From Flagellimonas yonaguniensis (lineage in GTDB: Bacteria; Bacteroidota; Bacteroidia; Flavobacteriales; Flavobacteriaceae): 64,000 bases of DNA. Each line of letters begins with the position of its first letter. Position 1 is the first letter of the stretch. A model generated the notes under the pieces. It saw only the letters and a program-made list of their open reading frames with translations. It had not been told where the DNA came from and ran no database searches. Location of the stretch: assembly GCF_029193885.1 (NCBI RefSeq), contig NZ_JARFVB010000003.1:124001-188000 (forward strand), read 5' to 3'. A program made the translations under genes and the position numbers. Below, one piece after another: positions 26,155 through 36,095 of this stretch.

Positions 26155-26186
26155 AAAAAACGCGCCCCCGCATGTGCAGGAGCGCG
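26153..26186 (-). terminator. Rho-independent terminator downstream of hsp20
   Basis: Read on the minus strand: stem CGCGCTCC / GGGGCGCG with one G-U pair, a small inner hairpin, then eight T. The A-run on the plus strand directly follows the uvrB stop. It suits the hsp20 transcript, which ends at 26246. Confidence 0.75.
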
Positions 26187-26245
26187 CCTCAACTAACCAA
26201 CTAATCCAACCATCATGAAACACCTATAGTTGGTGTTCGAATGTC

Positions 26246-26671
26246 TTATGCTATATCAATCAATCTTTTTGGTTTTGGCAATGCCTCTTGTTTTTTGGGC
26301 AATGTCAATTTCAACACTCCATCTTCGTACTTGGCGTCGATTTTAGAGCCATCAACGGTTTCTGGCAGTGTGAAAGCTCTTTTGAACGAAGAATAGGAGA
26401 ATTCTTTTCTTGTGTAATTATCGTTGCTTTCCTCGTTTTCGGATTTCACTTCGCTGGAAATGGTCAATACATCGTTATCGATTTCCACGGTAAAATCATC
26501 TTTTTTCATTCCTGGAACGGCTAGTTCCAATTCAAATCCTTCGGTATTGTCCTTTATATTCACAGCGGGCATGGAAGTATTCCACTTATCTGTTCCACCG
26601 AACCAATCAGGACCTACAAAATCGTTCATCAAGGATGGAAAAAACAGGTTGTTTCTTTTTACTATACTCAT
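26246..26671 (-). CDS. Hsp20/alpha-crystallin small heat-shock protein
   Basis: A 141-residue ATP-independent holdase that binds unfolding proteins. The N-terminal arm (NLFFPSLMNDF) is followed by the alpha-crystallin domain with ELAVPGMKKDDFTVEI near residue 51 and DGVLKLTLPKK near 118. The C-terminal IDI triplet is an I-x-I oligomerisation motif. Two matching palindromes at 26741-26757 and 26773-26789 lie 70 to 118 bases upstream of the start and look like regulator sites. I see no CIRCE or HAIR element. Confidence 0.93.
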   Translation of the reverse strand: MSIVKRNNLFFPSLMNDFVGPDWFGGTDKWNTSMPAVNIKDNTEGFELELAVPGMKKDDFTVEIDNDVLTISSEVKSENEESNDNYTRKEFSYSSFKRAFTLPETVDGSKIDAKYEDGVLKLTLPKKQEALPKPKRLIDIA

Positions 26672-26740
26672 GGCGATTCAATTTTTAGTTAAACATTTAA
26701 ATCAACCTGTATAAGTCAAAACCTGTACCAATAGAAAAAT

Positions 26741-26757
26741 CATGTCCATTTGACATG
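26741..26757. promoter_or_regulatory. Operator-like inverted repeat A upstream of hsp20
   Basis: CATGTCCATTTGACATG: half-sites ATGTCC and TGACAT around ATT. It matches repeat B in size, spacing and core, and their centres are 32 bases apart (three helical turns). It probably binds a dimeric regulator. Confidence 0.5.
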
Positions 26758-26772
26758 ATTCAAGTGAAAACA

Positions 26773-26789
26773 AATGTCATTTTGACATT
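26773..26789. promoter_or_regulatory. Operator-like inverted repeat B upstream of hsp20
   Basis: AATGTCATTTTGACATT is a perfect 7-3-7 inverted repeat and overlaps the stop codon of the TerB-like gene. Together with repeat A it gives the shared pattern ATGTCm-wTT-TGACAT. Confidence 0.5.
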
Positions 26790-27189
26790 AATTGTAATGT
26801 GCCTTGAAGATATTGATAAGCACATCCGGCGGAACAATCTTGTTGGGATAGCGGTGCATAATCTCCAACACCTGACTGATAGCGGCTGGCGGCAGACCCA
26901 TTTTGAGCCCAATATTATAAAGTGTATTGATTTCTTTTTTGTGCTGCTCATGATCCACGTTCATGAGCAAAATAAGTCTATGGAATTGAACAATGCGCTC
27001 TGCCTGTGTTTTCAGGCGAACTTTTGGGGATTTCTCCTTTAACAATCCATCAAAAACATCTTTGCTAACTCCTAAATTCCGGGCCACTTTCAGCAAAAAT
27101 TCGTATTCGGATCGTTTCAGGGAATGGTCAACTCTCGCAAAGCCGATCATCTCCGAAAGAATGCTCAATTTTTCTTTATAAGTACCCAT
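26788..27189 (-). CDS. TerB-like helical protein
   Basis: A protein of about 133 residues, all helical, resembling the TerB tellurite-resistance-associated family. It has YKEKLSILSEMIGFARVDHSLKRSEYEFLL at the N-terminus, split here as SEMIGFARVD and then SEYEFLLKVA, the family's acidic metal-site region. No other ter gene is nearby, so tellurite resistance should not be assumed. A longer frame starts at 27231 (MELSTYDNE). I prefer ATG 27189 because the conserved domain begins right after it. The 3' end overlaps operator-like repeat B upstream of hsp20. Confidence 0.7.
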   Translation of the reverse strand: MGTYKEKLSILSEMIGFARVDHSLKRSEYEFLLKVARNLGVSKDVFDGLLKEKSPKVRLKTQAERIVQFHRLILLMNVDHEQHKKEINTLYNIGLKMGLPPAAISQVLEIMHRYPNKIVPPDVLINIFKAHYN

Positions 27190-27251
27190 AACGTCTGGTT
27201 CTAGTTCGTTATCATAAGTAGATAACTCCAAAACACCCCGTTTTAGTACAT

Positions 27252-27280
27252 AAAAAAGCCCTGAAATTCAGGGCTTTTTT
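27252..27280. terminator. Bidirectional rho-independent terminator
   Basis: Perfect hairpin AAAAAAGCCCTGAA / TTCAGGGCTTTTTT, with T-runs in both directions. It ends the minus-strand transcript of the gene at 27308. Confidence 0.85.
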
Positions 27281-27307
27281 CTAACTAACTCAAACAATTC
27301 CCGGTTT

Positions 27308-27643
27308 TTAAGCGGTAATACGGACTGGAAGCTCATAAACCTTCCCAGGAGCAACCTTATCCAATTGCACCTTTTTGTAGTTAAGACGGTTTTTCACATA
27401 ACCTTCCACAATATCATGATCAGTTTTAACTGACAACACTACCAATTCACCTTCTTCATTTATAATGAAGCGAACTTCTGCTGTCAATTCTTCTGAATCC
27501 AATTTAAATTTATGCTCTTTTAGCAACTCGTAAATTTGACCAGTAAGATTGTTTTCCTCGGTCGATTTCTTACCTTTTGTCGCGAATGCACTCATTGTGG
27601 CAAATAATGCCAATGCTACTGAAACAGTTTTTAATTTTTTCAT
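27308..27643 (-). CDS. Small secreted hypothetical protein
   Basis: A 111-residue protein with a clear signal peptide (MKKLKTVSVALALFATMSAFA). The mature part of about 90 residues has a compact alpha/beta pattern: GQIYELLKEHKFKL, then strands AEVRFIINEEGELVVLSV, then a helix EGYVKNRLNY. This arrangement resembles TonB-C or energy-transducer-like domains seen in flavobacteria, but I cannot assign it. It is flanked by its own terminator and a long upstream gap, so it is a single-gene transcript. Confidence 0.75.
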   Translation of the reverse strand: MKKLKTVSVALALFATMSAFATKGKKSTEENNLTGQIYELLKEHKFKLDSEELTAEVRFIINEEGELVVLSVKTDHDIVEGYVKNRLNYKKVQLDKVAPGKVYELPVRITA

Positions 27644-27917
27644 GATTTTGTTTTTTGATTAAACTGATGATTAATGATATGTCAATATCAGAGCTTGATT
27701 AATGCTCTATTTTAACGACACTTCAAAAATAAGACGATTAGAAAACATAATTGTTACACTTTAGGGTTATTTAACAAATGTTTAATGTCCTTAACCTTGG
27801 GCTAATACTCCTATATTATCAATTCCAAAAAGCCTGATTAAGGAAGTTTCTCAAAACGAAAGTAGTACGGTTACTGAGCATTAAATGACAGATAAAAACC
27901 CTTGGTTTGGAAAATAA
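27644..27917. other. Intergenic region between the secreted protein gene and sucC
   Basis: About 270 A/T-rich bases. It contains a minus-strand TATTTTTG -7 box at 27724-27731 that could serve the gene at 27643, and a weak hairpin AGAGC/GCTCT near 27690-27708 in what would be its leader. I see no open frame with coding character and no recognisable RNA gene. Confidence 0.4.
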
Positions 27918-27951
27918 AAAAAGGGCAATCCTTAACTGGATTGCCCTTTTT
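27918..27951 (-). terminator. Rho-independent terminator of sucC
   Basis: Stem AAGGGCAATCC / GGATTGCCCTT with loop TTAACT and T or A runs on both sides. On the minus strand it lies 22 bases after the sucC stop. Confidence 0.85.
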
Positions 27952-27972
27952 AGTATTATATCAGGAATGAGT

Positions 27973-29166
27973 CTAGCCCAAAACTTCCTCAACTTTGTCC
28001 GCAGCTTCTTTAAACTGAACAGCTGAGTGCACAGCTAAACCGGAATTGTCTATAATTTCTTTCGCCAACTCTGCATTGGTTCCTTGCAATCTTACGATAA
28101 TAGGTACTTGGATAGCATCTCCCATGTTCTTGTAGGCATCAACAACACCTTGTGCCACTCGATCACAACGTACGATACCTCCAAAGATATTGATCAAAAT
28201 TGCTTTTACGTTGGGATCCTTTAGGATAATACGGAATGCCTCTTCCACCCTTTTCGCATCTGCAGTACCTCCTACATCCAAAAAGTTGGCAGGTTCTCCA
28301 CCGGCCATTTTAATCAAGTCCATGGTAGCCATCGCCAATCCGGCCCCATTTACCATACAACCCACGTTACCATCCAAATCCACATAGTTCAATCCCACCT
28401 CGCGAGCTTCAACCTCGATAGGGTTTTCTTCGCGTAGGTCTCTCATTTCCGCATAAGACTTTCTTCTGTAAAGTGCATTATCGTCAATCGTTACCTTGGC
28501 ATCGACTGCCATGATTTTGTCATCGGATGTCTTTAGCACCGGATTGATCTCAAAAAGGCTGGAATCACTCTCAACATAAGCCTTGTACAAAGACATTACG
28601 AATTTTACCATTTCCTTGAATGCAGTTCCGGACAATCCCAAGTTGAACGCAATCCTTCTTGCTTGGAAAGACAATAGACCCAATCCCGGGTCTACCTCTT
28701 CAGTAAAAATCAAGTGTGGTGTTTTCTCAGCCACTTCCTCGATATCCATACCTCCTTCGGTAGAATACATGATCATATTTTTTCCCGTTCCCCTATTCAA
28801 AAGAACAGACATATAAAATTCGCTGGTCTCGCTATCGCCCGGATAATAAACATCTTCGGCAACCAATACTTGGTGCACCTTTTTACCTTCGGCAGATGTT
28901 TGAGGAGTAACAAGGTTCATGCCTATGATACTACCTGCCAACTCTTCCACTTCTTTCAAGTTTTTGGCCAATTTCACGCCACCGCCCTTACCACGGCCAC
29001 CTGCATGCACTTGTGCCTTGATTACGTGCCATCCGGTTCCGGTTTCTTGTGTAAGTTGTTTTGCGGCATCTACCGCTTCTTTGGCATTGTGGGCAACAAT
29101 TCCCCTTTGGATTCTAACACCAAAACTGGCTAAAATCTCTTTTCCTTGATATTCGTGAAGATTCAT
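27973..29166 (-). CDS. sucC: Succinate-CoA ligase (ADP-forming) subunit beta
   Basis: SucC is the ATP-grasp subunit of succinyl-CoA synthetase in the TCA cycle. It links succinyl-CoA cleavage to ATP formation. The 397-residue protein is full length, with NLHEYQGKEIL at the N-terminus, KAQVHAGGRGKGGG near residue 52 in the ATP-grasp fold, NPVLKTSDD near 208 and the C-terminal GGIVRCDRVA block near 325. sucD is not adjacent, which is common in flavobacteria. An exact -7 box lies 26 bases upstream and a terminator follows, so it is a single transcript. Confidence 0.97.
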   Translation of the reverse strand: MNLHEYQGKEILASFGVRIQRGIVAHNAKEAVDAAKQLTQETGTGWHVIKAQVHAGGRGKGGGVKLAKNLKEVEELAGSIIGMNLVTPQTSAEGKKVHQVLVAEDVYYPGDSETSEFYMSVLLNRGTGKNMIMYSTEGGMDIEEVAEKTPHLIFTEEVDPGLGLLSFQARRIAFNLGLSGTAFKEMVKFVMSLYKAYVESDSSLFEINPVLKTSDDKIMAVDAKVTIDDNALYRRKSYAEMRDLREENPIEVEAREVGLNYVDLDGNVGCMVNGAGLAMATMDLIKMAGGEPANFLDVGGTADAKRVEEAFRIILKDPNVKAILINIFGGIVRCDRVAQGVVDAYKNMGDAIQVPIIVRLQGTNAELAKEIIDNSGLAVHSAVQFKEAADKVEEVLG

Positions 29167-29191
29167 CTGTGAATTTACTTTTGTTTGCAGA

Positions 29192-29199
29192 CAAAAATA
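29192..29199 (-). promoter_or_regulatory. -7 box for sucC (TATTTTTG, minus strand)
   Basis: Exact TAnnTTTG on the minus strand, 26 bases before the sucC start. Confidence 0.5.
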
Positions 29200-29284
29200 G
29201 AAAACACCGCTGACAAATTGAAGATGTTAAATGATTAATTAGCGATAAGTACCAAGAAAATGCTTCTTTCCCTAATTGGAACCG

Positions 29285-29923
29285 CTACAACTTAAAGTCT
29301 TGGAAGTCCAGCGGGTCAAAATTCTTGAAATGTCCGTTCATTTCCATTACTTCTTTGGTACGGTTCACCTCGTTCAACACATTTGTGGTAGCCTCCAAAT
29401 GTCTTTTGATGAAATTCAGGCGGTCTGTCTCTTTGGACATGAGCAATAATTTGTATTCCTGCTCAAAGGATAGCCCCATTTTGTGGGCCAACGAGTAACT
29501 GTTGAATTGTTTGGGAGATGTTCTTGTAAACGGTACTCCCATGATATCATACAAAGCCTCAACCTTTTGAAGCACTTCTTGCCTCAATCCATCATCGGCA
29601 TCATTTTGCACTTCCAAAAATTCCACCTCCCCACCGGCATAGGGCTTTCCGTCCAGTAGCTTTTCAAAACTCAGCACCTTGAACACTTGACGTGCCACAC
29701 AAACCACATCCATTTCCCCTGATTTATATGTGTTTACCACCTCCACCAACTGCACCTCCGTCCCATAGGATATTGTATCATTGATATATACAGGAATACC
29801 AAAGGTAAGGGCCTCCCTCCTACAATCGGCGATCAATTGTTTGTAACGATCCTCAAAAATGTGAAGAGGGACGGTCTCACCAGGGAAAAACACGGATTTC
29901 AATGGAAATAAAGGTAATTTCAT
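29285..29923 (-). CDS. Lon N-terminal substrate-binding domain protein
   Basis: A 212-residue cytoplasmic protein made of the Lon substrate-binding domain alone, without AAA or protease parts. The domain start MKLPLFPLKSVFFPGE is diagnostic, followed by LHIFEDRYKQLIADC near residue 20 and FGIPVYIND. I chose ATG 29923 rather than 29953 because the family begins here. In other bacteria such stand-alone proteins are poorly characterised and may act as adaptors. It is divergent from lysA. Confidence 0.85.
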   Translation of the reverse strand: MKLPLFPLKSVFFPGETVPLHIFEDRYKQLIADCRREALTFGIPVYINDTISYGTEVQLVEVVNTYKSGEMDVVCVARQVFKVLSFEKLLDGKPYAGGEVEFLEVQNDADDGLRQEVLQKVEALYDIMGVPFTRTSPKQFNSYSLAHKMGLSFEQEYKLLLMSKETDRLNFIKRHLEATTNVLNEVNRTKEVMEMNGHFKNFDPLDFQDFKL

Positions 29924-30034
29924 ACTTCTGATTTTTCTAAAAATACATATCAAAACCTAAAGTCACAACCCTCAAGGTTTTTAATTGTTAAAAATAAAAC
30001 AATTTGTTATATTTTGATAAATAATCTGGAATCC

Positions 30035-30065
30035 TTGTGTGTAAAGGCTACATAAGCTAGATTTG
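30035..30065 (+). promoter_or_regulatory. lysA promoter (TTG-N20-TAGATTTG)
   Basis: TTG at 30035-30037 and TAGATTTG at 30058-30065 with 20 bases between them, the classic Bacteroidota arrangement. The start codon is 19 bases further on. Confidence 0.7.
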
Positions 30066-30084
30066 CTTAAAATACTCGTTTAAC

Positions 30085-31323
30085 ATGAATTCTAAGGACT
30101 TACTTCAGCTTACGGAACAATTCGGCGCCCCTCTTTATGTATATGATGCGGACAAGATCACTTCGCAATACAAAAAACTGACCAATGCATTTAAAGGCGT
30201 GCCTAAACTCAAGCTAAACTATGCCGCCAAAGCATTGTCCAATGTAAGTATTCTTAGATTGTTGAACAGTTTGGGAAGCGGTTTGGATACCGTGTCCATC
30301 CAAGAAGTGAAACTGGGGCTTTTGGCTGGATTTAAACCAGAATCCATCATTTTTACGCCCAACGGGGTTTCTTTGGAAGAAATTGAGGAAGCTGCCGCAC
30401 TCGGGATTCAAGTGAATATCGACAATCTTTCCATTTTAGAGCAATTTGGGAGCAAGCATCCCGATATTCCCGTATGTATCCGTATTAACCCACACGTGAT
30501 GGCTGGTGGAAACTCCAATATTTCAGTGGGACATATCGATTCAAAATTTGGAATCAGTGTGCATCAAATACCACATTTGTTGCGTATTGTGGAGTTGACC
30601 AACATGAACATCAACGGAATCCACATGCACACGGGCAGTGATATTTTGGATATCGACGTGTTCCTTTACGCTTCTGAAATACTTTTTGAAGCAGCAAAAA
30701 ACTTCAAGAATCTGGAGTTCATCGATTTTGGTAGCGGATTTAAAGTACCTTATAAAGAAGGTGACATCCAGACCAATGTGGATGAATTGGGAAAGAAACT
30801 GACCAAAAGGTTCAATGAATTCTGCAAGGAGTACGGCAAGGAGCTTACCCTAGCCTTTGAACCGGGTAAATTCTTGGTAAGTGAAGCAGGTGTATTTTTG
30901 GCCAAGGTAAATGTGGTAAAACAGACCACCTCGACCGTTTTTGCCAGTATCGACTCAGGGTTCAACCATTTGATTCGACCTATGCTATATGGTTCCACTC
31001 ATGAAATCAGTAATATTTCCAACCCAAAAGGAAGGGAACGCTATTACTCGGTGGTAGGATATATCTGCGAAACGGACACCTTCGGAAGCAACCGAAGGAT
31101 CAATGAAATCACGGAAGGTGACATTCTTTGCTTTAAAAATGCTGGGGCCTATTGCTTCACGATGGCAAGCAACTACAATTCCAGATACAGACCTGCCGAA
31201 GTACTTTGGTACCAAGGGAAAGGACATCTGATCAGAAAAAGGGAAACTTTTGATGACATCCTACACAATCAAGTGGACGTGAAGGAGCTTTATGATACGC
31301 CCCAGAAAGAAACTGTGAAGTAG
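30085..31323 (+). CDS. lysA: Diaminopimelate decarboxylase
   Basis: LysA removes CO2 from meso-diaminopimelate to give lysine. The 412-residue PLP enzyme is of the fold type III (alanine racemase-like) family. The PLP lysine is K49 in NYAAKALSN, the glycine-rich phosphate-binding block is FGSGFKVPY near residue 216, EPGKF lies near 260, and the C-terminal CETDTFG supplies the active-site Cys from the other subunit. It has the clearest promoter in this part of the window. dapD at 12703 belongs to the same pathway. Confidence 0.95.
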   Translation: MNSKDLLQLTEQFGAPLYVYDADKITSQYKKLTNAFKGVPKLKLNYAAKALSNVSILRLLNSLGSGLDTVSIQEVKLGLLAGFKPESIIFTPNGVSLEEIEEAAALGIQVNIDNLSILEQFGSKHPDIPVCIRINPHVMAGGNSNISVGHIDSKFGISVHQIPHLLRIVELTNMNINGIHMHTGSDILDIDVFLYASEILFEAAKNFKNLEFIDFGSGFKVPYKEGDIQTNVDELGKKLTKRFNEFCKEYGKELTLAFEPGKFLVSEAGVFLAKVNVVKQTTSTVFASIDSGFNHLIRPMLYGSTHEISNISNPKGRERYYSVVGYICETDTFGSNRRINEITEGDILCFKNAGAYCFTMASNYNSRYRPAEVLWYQGKGHLIRKRETFDDILHNQVDVKELYDTPQKETVK

Positions 31324-31377
31324 AGCAATAGCCTTATCAGACTGTTAAAACGCATACTTTTTTGGCACAATTTTCGT

Positions 31378-31385
31378 TAGTTTTG
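31378..31385 (+). promoter_or_regulatory. -7 box (TAGTTTTG)
   Basis: Exact TAnnTTTG match 31 bases before ATG 31417. A TTG at 31362 is only 13 bases upstream, shorter than usual. Confidence 0.45.
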
Positions 31386-31416
31386 TACGGACAAGACGAC
31401 AATTTCGTTAAAAACC

Positions 31417-31938
31417 ATGACTATGCGCTCAATTTTCACCCAAATCAGCTTACTTTTTATAGTATTCACAGGCTTTACTGCCCAAGCTCAAGATATCAAA
31501 TGGATTTCATGGGAAGAGGCCGTGCAACTTTCCCAAACGGACACCCAGCCCAAAAAGATTTTTATTGATGTCTACACAGATTGGTGTGGATGGTGCAAAA
31601 AAATGGACAAAAACACGTTTCAACATCCTGATGTATCCAAATACATGCAAGACAATTTTTATATGGTAAAGCTGGATGCTGAAGGTAAGGACCCTATTGA
31701 ATATCAAGGCAAGACCTTCAAGTTTGTCCCATCTGGAAGAAGGGGCTATCATGAATTGGCAGCAGCTTTGCTACAGGGTAGAATGAGCTACCCCACTGTT
31801 GTATTTTTGGACGAACAATTGAATATGTTGTCTCCAGTACCAGGCTATCAACAAGTGGAACCGTTCATGCAGATTGCCAAATACTTTGGCGAAAACATCT
31901 ACAAGGATAAGGATTGGCAAAGCTACGCTGGGAAATAA
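31417..31938 (+). CDS. Secreted thioredoxin-fold protein with CGWC site
   Basis: A 173-residue periplasmic protein with a signal peptide (about residues 1-23, ending TAQA). The thioredoxin-like domain resembles DUF255/thioredoxin_7: DVYTDWCGWCKKMDKNTF carries the CGWC redox pair near residue 57-60. The cis-proline region is SYPTVVFLD near 127. A likely role is reducing disulfides in exported proteins or cytochrome c precursors. The start at 31417 or the in-frame ATG at 31423 give nearly the same signal peptide. Confidence 0.87.
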   Translation: MTMRSIFTQISLLFIVFTGFTAQAQDIKWISWEEAVQLSQTDTQPKKIFIDVYTDWCGWCKKMDKNTFQHPDVSKYMQDNFYMVKLDAEGKDPIEYQGKTFKFVPSGRRGYHELAAALLQGRMSYPTVVFLDEQLNMLSPVPGYQQVEPFMQIAKYFGENIYKDKDWQSYAGK

Positions 31939-31976
31939 ATTCATCCCCCAGCGAGTATGTGTTTACTTTACATTAT

Positions 31977-33461
<1,485 letters not shown>

Positions 33462-33472
33462 TTAATTGCGTG

Positions 33473-33480
33473 CAAATATA
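33473..33480 (-). promoter_or_regulatory. -7 box for guaB (TATATTTG, minus strand)
   Basis: Exact TAnnTTTG on the minus strand, 24 bases before the guaB start. Confidence 0.5.
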
Positions 33481-33602
33481 CCACTAATTTATTTGAATAC
33501 CACCTTGTATGGCCATTCCATTTTGGAGACCATTCGGAATTTTACCCGTTTATTTAGAATCATTCTATATAATTGTTATATTTAAAGCTCAAAACATTTT
33601 AT

Positions 33603-33953
33603 ATGTGCAGATTTTTGAATGTAATGGGCCGATCTAAAAATGGAGTGTTGACCTTTTGCAACCATACCAAATTATTTCAATTGATATACAACAACCTCTG
33701 TTTTGAATTGTATGAATGGGAGCTTGAGGCATTGAAGGAATATATTGAGCAATTGGACATTCCCTATTGGGAAAACCATCTGAAACATTGGAGCCAGCAG
33801 CGAAAAATTCCTATTTCGGTCGGGAAAAAGCACTTCATTATTTTGGTCAATAAAGAAGAAGTAGCCGAACTGTTGAGCTTGCTCCGTTTTGAAAAACAAA
33901 AGGTAAAACTTCTGTCCCATGAAGAAATCGACTATCAGTTAATTGATAACTGA
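33603..33953 (+). CDS. Small conserved cytoplasmic protein (DUF6686-like)
   Basis: A protein of about 116 residues from ATG 33603, resembling a Bacteroidota family that starts with Met-Cys and has a central FELYEWELEALKEYI helix. The sequence around LFQLIYNNLCFEL and PYWENHLKHW fits that pattern, but the family name is a recollection rather than a proven match. ATG 33624 and TTG 33573 are alternative starts. A near-consensus -7 box (TATATTTA) lies upstream. It overlaps the convergent membrane protein gene by 15 bases. Function is unknown. Confidence 0.62.
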   Translation: MCRFLNVMGRSKNGVLTFCNHTKLFQLIYNNLCFELYEWELEALKEYIEQLDIPYWENHLKHWSQQRKIPISVGKKHFIILVNKEEVAELLSLLRFEKQKVKLLSHEEIDYQLIDN

Positions 33954-34487
33954 TTTTGAGGAGTACTTATTGGGGTTTCTTGGGGGAATACACTGCCAAA
34001 GCACCAAGCAGGCCGAACCTGTGTAGGTAATCGTCATTAAAATCCCAGAAAGCACTACAACATATCGAAACCAACCCACCCCAGACCACATGACATAAAT
34101 ACCACCGAAAGTCAAGATAATGGAAAGGAAAGGTTCAATGGTCAAAAAGAGTTTTAGTTTTTTGGGAGCCTTTGTTATCCAGACCAATCCGCCCAGCAGG
34201 AAGAAAATCAAGGACATGGAGAGCACGTGTGTGTGGATTACGGTCAGCATTTCGCGTTCCCCTTTTTTAAATTTCATGACCTCGGCATCTTCATCATCTT
34301 CGTTACCCAAGTAATTTTCCTCAACTCCAGCTGGAGTGGTCGATTCGGTTTCTTGAATAAAGAGCAATCCCGTAAAATACCCCACGGAGAGCACAATCAC
34401 AAAAACGGAAATAAATAGTCGTAGTTCTTTGGGCAGTGTTGGCAATAAACCGTTGTACTTCATAGTGGAAAATTGTTGATGCATCAA
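33939..34487 (-). CDS. Hypothetical four-helix membrane protein
   Basis: A 182-residue protein with four hydrophobic segments (about residues 27-47, 85-105, 115-135 and 143-165). An acidic loop between the first two (NEDDEDAEVMKFKKGE) probably faces the periplasm. The second segment begins IHTHVLSMSLIFFLLGG, with histidines that could bind a metal or heme; this is only suggestive. ATG 34463 (MKYNGLLPTL) is an alternative start. No family is recognised. Confidence 0.65.
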   Translation of the reverse strand: MMHQQFSTMKYNGLLPTLPKELRLFISVFVIVLSVGYFTGLLFIQETESTTPAGVEENYLGNEDDEDAEVMKFKKGEREMLTVIHTHVLSMSLIFFLLGGLVWITKAPKKLKLFLTIEPFLSIILTFGGIYVMWSGVGWFRYVVVLSGILMTITYTGSACLVLWQCIPPRNPNKYSSKSVIN

Positions 34488-34547
34488 ATATATCCATTTA
34501 GACCTAATCTAAATAACAAATTATCCTCTTAAGTCTTCCAATTGCTT

Positions 34548-35411
34548 TTAGTGATACTGGGAAAAAAGCTCTGTTGCCTTATTGAATGCCGCTTCAAAAA
34601 CCATCCAATTGACACCGGTATCAGCTTTTTCAGTAGTGAAATAGGAAAGCATTCGCTCGGTGGGCATATTGCCCGTAAGTTCATCCTTGGCCATGGGGCA
34701 ACCGCCAAATCCTTGCACGGCTCCATCAAAACGGCGACATCCTGCTTTGTAGGCTGCATCTACTTTTTCGTGCCATTTGGTGGGTGTTGTGTGCAAATGT
34801 GCACCGAACTCAATATCTGGATATTTTGGGATCAGGTTGGAGAACAGATAATCAATGACCTCTGGGGTGGAACTCCCAATAGTATCCGACAACGACAGGA
34901 TTTTGGTTCCCATCTCGGCCAATTTTTCGGTCCACTCTCCTACGATTTCCACATTCCAAGGGTCTCCATACGGATTCCCGAATCCCATGGAAATATAAGT
35001 CACGACTTCTTTATCATGCGCATTGGCCAACTCCAAGATTCCTTTTAGGGTTTCCACCGATTGGGCAATGGTCTTGTGCGTGTTCCGCATCTGAAAGTTT
35101 TCCGAAATGGAAAAAGGAAAGCCCAAATAATCAATCGCTTCATGCTTGCAAGCATCTTGCGCTCCCCGAACATTGGCCACAATGGCCAAAAGCTTGCTTT
35201 GGGTTCTGGATAGATCCAATCGGTCAAGTACTTCTGCGGTGTCCTGCATTTGCGGAATGGCTTTCGGCGACACAAAACTACCAAAGTCAATGGTATCAAA
35301 ACCACAACCCAACAGGGACTGGATATATCTCACCTTTTCATCCGTGGGGATAAAGGTCTTGATTCCCTGCATGGCGTCCCGCGGACATTCTATGAGCTTT
35401 ACTTTTGACAT
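34548..35411 (-). CDS. Hydroxymethylglutaryl-CoA lyase
   Basis: This enzyme splits HMG-CoA into acetyl-CoA and acetoacetate, the last step of leucine breakdown. The 287-residue TIM-barrel protein has the DRE-TIM start KLIECPRDAMQGI, HLHTTPTKWHEKV with the metal-binding His pair near residue 218, and the signature GFGGCPMAKDE with its catalytic Cys near 248. I chose ATG 35411 (MSKVKLIECP) over 35432. A weak -7-like TATTTTTA sits upstream. It follows the LysE gene by 21 bases, so the two may be co-transcribed. Confidence 0.93.
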   Translation of the reverse strand: MSKVKLIECPRDAMQGIKTFIPTDEKVRYIQSLLGCGFDTIDFGSFVSPKAIPQMQDTAEVLDRLDLSRTQSKLLAIVANVRGAQDACKHEAIDYLGFPFSISENFQMRNTHKTIAQSVETLKGILELANAHDKEVVTYISMGFGNPYGDPWNVEIVGEWTEKLAEMGTKILSLSDTIGSSTPEVIDYLFSNLIPKYPDIEFGAHLHTTPTKWHEKVDAAYKAGCRRFDGAVQGFGGCPMAKDELTGNMPTERMLSYFTTEKADTGVNWMVFEAAFNKATELFSQYH

Positions 35412-35432
35412 AGGCTTCCGTAAAAATAGCAC

Positions 35433-36089
35433 TTATTTATCCGATAGAAATAGATAAAATGCAATCCCCACAAAAACAATAATCTGTACCCATTTCAAGT
35501 AAACGCCCGCCTTTTTATGACTGGTCAGATATTTGGAAATGTTTCCGGCAAGTATAGCTATTGCACCAAAGACAATAAGGGCAGAAAGCATGAAAAGCAG
35601 CCCTAAAACATAGAATTGAATGACGGTATTGAGTTCCTTGCTAAACAAAAATCCGGGAAAAAAGGCCAAAAAGAAGATGGTTACCTTGGGGTTGAGCACA
35701 TTCATGGTAAAGCCTTTCCAAAAAAGCTTTGAAGATGTTTGGGTTGGTTGATTTCCATTGTCCAAAAGAATGGAAGCATCACTTCGGTACACCTGATAGG
35801 CCAAATACAGGAGATACATGGCTCCAAACAATTTGATGGCAAAAAACAAGGTATCGCTACGCTTGATGATTTCCGAAACCCCGAAAGCCAACAAAGTCGT
35901 GTGCACCAAACAGCCCGAGACCAAACCATAAACCGTGGCCAACCCTGATTTTGCACCATTACTGATGCTTTGGGTAAGCACAAAAATATTATCCGGTCCA
36001 GGCGAAATGGCCAAAGCCAATGAGGACACCAGAAACCCTATCAATATGGGATAATTGACGGATTCCAGAAATAAAAACAAACTATGCAT
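35433..36089 (-). CDS. LysE family amino-acid exporter
   Basis: A 218-residue inner-membrane protein with six hydrophobic segments of the LysE/RhtB type. The family marker SPGPDNIFVLTQSI is present near residue 30, followed by the glycine-rich GLVSGCLVHT near 58 and the FTMNVLNPKVTIFFLAFFPG region near 128. Such proteins export lysine, arginine, threonine or homoserine lactones. The substrate cannot be given. It is sandwiched between pyrD and HMG-CoA lyase on the same strand with gaps of 6 and 21 bases. Confidence 0.9.
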   Translation of the reverse strand: MHSLFLFLESVNYPILIGFLVSSLALAISPGPDNIFVLTQSISNGAKSGLATVYGLVSGCLVHTTLLAFGVSEIIKRSDTLFFAIKLFGAMYLLYLAYQVYRSDASILLDNGNQPTQTSSKLFWKGFTMNVLNPKVTIFFLAFFPGFLFSKELNTVIQFYVLGLLFMLSALIVFGAIAILAGNISKYLTSHKKAGVYLKWVQIIVFVGIAFYLFLSDK

Positions 36090-36095
36090 ACGATC

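Noticed and set aside
26788..27189. Tellurite-resistance operon
   Set aside because: Only one TerB-like helical protein is present, with none of the terC, terD or terZ partners, so the resistance label is unsupported.
27644..27917. A hidden small RNA gene in the gap upstream of sucC
   Set aside because: Only a -7 box, a weak hairpin and the sucC terminator were found; no conserved RNA structure that I could name.
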